A stretch of DNA of 7,773 nucleotides, from the NCBI GenBank assembly GCA_026169575.1, contig JAPFCT010000431.1:1-7773 (forward strand). The letters run 5' to 3'. Origin of the DNA: Faecalimonas sp. (GTDB taxonomy: Bacteria > Bacillota_A > Clostridia > Lachnospirales > Lachnospiraceae). The notes beneath the pieces were generated by a model. The model was given only the letters and a program-made list of their open reading frames with translations. It searched no databases and had not been told where the DNA came from. Positions 5,906 through 7,773 of this stretch are shown one piece after another; position 1 is the stretch's first letter; every line of letters begins with the position of its first letter. The translations under genes were made by a program, and so were the position numbers.

Positions 5906-6484
5906 GCAAATATCTGCTGTGATGATGTTTACTTTTACTCTACGGACAATCCAAACGGCTTGAATGCCTTATGGGACGATTTAAACAAAGCTATTTCTTT
6001 CAACACTCCTTTGTCTAACGGCTGGCTGGGAAACTGGTTTGCTTTTAAAGAAATTCCCACTAAGAATATATACTTACGGGGAAATATTATAGACATGGAC
6101 AAAAATGAACATAGCGTTTTCATTGCACTGTCAACTGCATGGACACCTCTTTATGATGCATATCAAATAATTGCAGAAACATACCAGATTCATTTTGTAC
6201 TGAAAAGTATCGAACCTGGCTGTGGAATCTATTATAATACCGATCTTACGGGTGATTTTTTCCCAGATGAATATTGTGTGACCTATTGCAATGAATCTTA
6301 CATTACGCCTTCCGGAGAATCACTTGGACAACGTGTAGAAATAGAAGAATGTTTCTCATCAGAAGAATCCCTTCTTCAGCGTTTTCACGACCTTGGATAT
6401 CCGGCTGACTCTTACCAGCAGCTAAAACTACTGACGGAAGACCATGAAATCTGGATTCACCAGTTTGAAAATCCATACATCTAA
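5903..6484 (+). CDS. YubB/Api92-like ferredoxin-fold protein
   Basis: A 193-residue cytoplasmic protein resembling the YubB/Api92-like (DUF1281-type) ferredoxin-fold family found on phages, plasmids and conjugative elements. Despite the fold name these proteins carry no iron-sulphur cluster. The features that suggest this are an N-terminal MANICCDDVYFYS strand, a GNWFAF segment, YLRGNI near residues 57-62, the TAWTPLYDAY block at 78-87 and an EPGCGIYYNTDLTGDF block at about 104-119. These are in the order expected for relatives that begin MANxC and contain an RGxI and a T-A-W-x-P motif. The molecular function of the family is not known to me. It is the last gene of the second plus-strand block and is followed 11 nt later by a strong terminator. 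I considered ArdA-type antirestriction protein but do not see the ArdA pattern. The family call is moderate and made from memory of sequence style. Confidence 0.6.
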   Translation: MANICCDDVYFYSTDNPNGLNALWDDLNKAISFNTPLSNGWLGNWFAFKEIPTKNIYLRGNIIDMDKNEHSVFIALSTAWTPLYDAYQIIAETYQIHFVLKSIEPGCGIYYNTDLTGDFFPDEYCVTYCNESYITPSGESLGQRVEIEECFSSEESLLQRFHDLGYPADSYQQLKLLTEDHEIWIHQFENPYI

Positions 6485-6495
6485 CGAAAGACTTC

Positions 6496-6523
6496 GAGCC
6501 ACCTCAACGGGGTGGCTCTTTTT
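6496..6523 (+). terminator. Strong intrinsic terminator at convergent junction
   Basis: GAGCCACC (6496-6503) pairs perfectly with GGTGGCTC (6511-6518) around a 7-nt loop and is followed by TTTTT (6519-6523). It lies 11 nt after the plus-strand stop. The stop codon of the minus-strand winged-helix gene (6522-6524) falls in the T-run. In the minus direction the hairpin lacks an immediate T-run, so it mainly terminates the plus-strand operon. Confidence 0.85.
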
Positions 6524-6974
6524 ACGTCCGCAAACAATATCCCATGCCTCGAACAGTCTCAATATAAGATTGTCCTTTTGGGTTTTTCCCTAACTTTCGT
6601 CTTAGCTGACTGATACAGCACATAACAGAATTACCACAATTTATCGGCTCCTCTTTCCAGACTGCACGATAGATCTGCTCTTTGGAACATACCCAGTTCA
6701 GATGCTTTGTAAGGAATAATAATGTAAAGTATTCATAGTGACTGAGAGGAATGTATTTATTATCTTGATACACTCTCTGTTCCTTCAGATAAATTTCCAA
6801 ATCACATGCCATGACTTTATCTGGCAAAATATAATGTTCTTCCATAGAAATATCTGATTCTATTGCTGACAATATTTTATCTAAAACCTGTTCATTGGAC
6901 TCAGGAATCGAAAGAATAATTATTTTCCCATCTACGCCACCTCGATATTTTTTAATAGTACTCCAACCACTCAT
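6522..6974 (-). CDS. Winged-helix (OmpR/PhoB-type) DNA-binding protein
   Basis: A 150-residue DNA-binding protein. Residues about 58-150 form a typical OmpR/PhoB C-terminal winged helix: YIPLSHYEYFTLLFL, then CSKEQIYRAVW, the recognition helix around GNSVMCCISQLRRKLG (114-129) and the wing YIETVRGMGYCL (137-148). The first ~50 residues are not a receiver domain. They contain a short strand-helix unit, GKIIILSIPESNEQVLDKIL, like stand-alone winged-helix proteins I associate with clostridial mobile elements. The ATG at 6974 lies inside the receiver gene, with only a weak AGGT upstream, so translation probably depends on coupling. The two genes overlap by 23 nt in different frames. Either they are separate proteins acting together or they derive from one response regulator split by a frameshift. 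Confidence 0.8.
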   Translation of the reverse strand: MSGWSTIKKYRGGVDGKIIILSIPESNEQVLDKILSAIESDISMEEHYILPDKVMACDLEIYLKEQRVYQDNKYIPLSHYEYFTLLFLTKHLNWVCSKEQIYRAVWKEEPINCGNSVMCCISQLRRKLGKNPKGQSYIETVRGMGYCLRT

Positions 6975-7305
6975 ATATGACCTGTAATTTTAGATCTAAT
7001 TTATCATAAAATTCTTTTGCGCCTGCTCTCAAAGCATTTTCTCTATATTTTTCGTCTTCACTTGCACTGACTACAATAACTGGTATAGACAGATTTTTAG
7101 ATTTCATGTATTTCAACAGGTCTAATGCTGTATCATTCTGCAATTCATAATCGCAAACTATCAGCGTAAATTCCTTTTTTTCAAGACCACCTATTGCACT
7201 ATTCCACTGTGGATATGTAACTGCCTCCCAACCTTTCCTTCCTGCAGCAATACGTACAATATCACGAAAGCCTTTGTCATCATCTACTACAAGCACTTTT
7301 CGCAT
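6952..7305 (-). CDS. Receiver-only response regulator
   Basis: A CheY-like receiver domain of 117 residues with no output domain of its own. It has the acidic pocket VVDDD (D8, D9), the phosphorylatable D52 in LIVCDYEL, S80 in VIVVSAS and the conserved K102 in EFYDK, so it looks phosphorylation-competent. The Pro that normally follows that Lys is replaced by Leu. The start at 7305 is chosen because AGGAGAG lies 5 nt upstream of it; an upstream in-frame ATG at 7320 would place that site inside the coding region. The frame ends at TAA 6952-6954, just after the receiver fold, and the winged-helix gene starts within its last codons. No histidine kinase is visible in the window. It lies 21 nt downstream of the ABC transporter ATPase gene on the same strand, so the three are likely cotranscribed. 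Confidence 0.82.
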   Translation of the reverse strand: MRKVLVVDDDKGFRDIVRIAAGRKGWEAVTYPQWNSAIGGLEKKEFTLIVCDYELQNDTALDLLKYMKSKNLSIPVIVVSASEDEKYRENALRAGAKEFYDKLDLKLQVIYEWLEYY

Positions 7306-7306
7306 T

Positions 7307-7319
7307 TCATCTCTCCTCA
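7307..7319 (-). promoter_or_regulatory. Ribosome binding site of receiver gene
   Basis: On the minus strand AGGAGAG sits 5 nt before the ATG whose first base is 7305. It overlaps the alternative ATG at 7320 and therefore favours the shorter receiver protein. Confidence 0.5.
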
Positions 7320-7326
7320 TACCAGA

Positions 7327-7773
7327 CTAATAAATTTTTTTATCATCTTTTACATATAGACTATAAATATAGGCATCCTCCAGAGTCGGCTCACATAACT
7401 CACATAAGATTCCTGGCATATTATTACTTACAAAACGTACTTCAATTTCCTTTGCTTTATAGATTTTTGATGCCACTTTATATTTTTGTTGAAATAGTCC
7501 AAATTCTCGTTCATTGTTAAGCGTACAAGAAAATACATGGTTTTGGGCATTTTCAATTAGCTCAGCAATCGTTCCATTATAAACAATCTCCCCTTTTCTC
7601 ATAATGCAAAGGTGTTCACAAGTAGCTGCTAAATCTTCCGTTACATGAGTAGAAAATAAAACTATTTTATCTGCCGCAAAATCCACCAATAAGTTACGAA
7701 TACGGATACGTTCTTCTGGATCAAGTCCTGTTGTAGGCTCATCTACTATCAAAATACTCGGTTCATGTAACAA
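7327..7773 (-). CDS. ABC transporter ATP-binding protein (5' partial)
   Basis: This is the C-terminal half of an ABC transporter ATPase whose N-terminus lies beyond the window. Visible motifs, numbered from the window edge, are Walker B ILIVDE (7-12), the D-loop TTGLDP (14-19) and the H-loop STHV with the switch histidine H43. Walker A, the Q-loop and the LSGGQ signature must be outside. The tail after the nucleotide-binding domain ends in a CEPTLEDAYIYSL block, a style common in Gram-positive drug- or peptide-export ABC ATPases. The partner permease would be encoded elsewhere. Continuation of the frame to the very edge shows that the TTG there is not the start. The receiver gene lies just downstream, so this looks like an ABC-transport/response-regulator module. 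The transported substrate cannot be judged from this piece. Confidence 0.88.
   Translation of the reverse strand: MLHEPSILIVDEPTTGLDPEERIRIRNLLVDFAADKIVLFSTHVTEDLAATCEHLCIMRKGEIVYNGTIAELIENAQNHVFSCTLNNEREFGLFQQKYKVASKIYKAKEIEVRFVSNNMPGILCELCEPTLEDAYIYSLYVKDDKKIY

Noticed and set aside
5903..6484. ArdA-type antirestriction protein
   Set aside because: Size and mobile-element setting fit, but the sequence lacks the ArdA pattern and better resembles the YubB/Api92-like family.
7306..7320. Receiver protein starting at ATG 7320
   Set aside because: The only good ribosome site, AGGAGAG, lies downstream of this ATG and is correctly spaced for the ATG at 7305.

Overview
The window looks like an accessory segment of a low-to-moderate-GC Gram-positive genome, most likely a gut Clostridia/Lachnospiraceae-type Firmicute. 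The basis is AGGAGG-type ribosome sites before almost every gene, tight head-to-tail packing, a SpoVT-type AbrB regulator, and the style of the ABC transporter/response-regulator genes. The many small unrecognised genes resemble cargo of conjugative or integrative elements. No integrase, relaxase, att site or repeat is visible, so that assignment is an inference.

Plus-strand block A (1-4198): an AAA+ ATPase of the MoxR/CobS kind (5' end outside the window), a small XRE-type repressor, a 704-residue protein with an N-terminal HExxH motif and a C-terminal CobT-like von Willebrand A (VWA) domain, and a 236-residue protein of unknown function. The first three are nearly contiguous (8-nt gap, then a 4-nt overlap or 5-nt gap) and the fourth follows after 19 nt. 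A MoxR-like ATPase with a VWA partner is a known two-part chaperone/remodelling arrangement. No CobN-like chelatase subunit is present, so cobalt chelation is unlikely. This block is the best candidate for an under-described system. An 8-bp inverted repeat and an intrinsic terminator lie at and after its end.

Plus-strand block B (4259-6484): a SpoVT-like AbrB+GAF regulator, three small unrecognised proteins whose genes overlap or abut, and a protein resembling the YubB/Api92-like ferredoxin-fold family common on phages and plasmids. The block ends at a strong intrinsic terminator (6496-6523).

Minus-strand block C (7773 down to 6522): the C-terminal part of an ABC transporter ATPase, a receiver-only response regulator and a winged-helix DNA-binding protein that overlaps it by 23 nt. 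Together the last two contain the parts of one OmpR-type response regulator on two reading frames. Block C converges on block B at the shared terminator and appears to be a separate ABC-transport/signalling module.

No rRNA, tRNA, CRISPR array, insertion sequence or convincing sigma-A promoter was found. No stretch over 300 bases lacks a gene.
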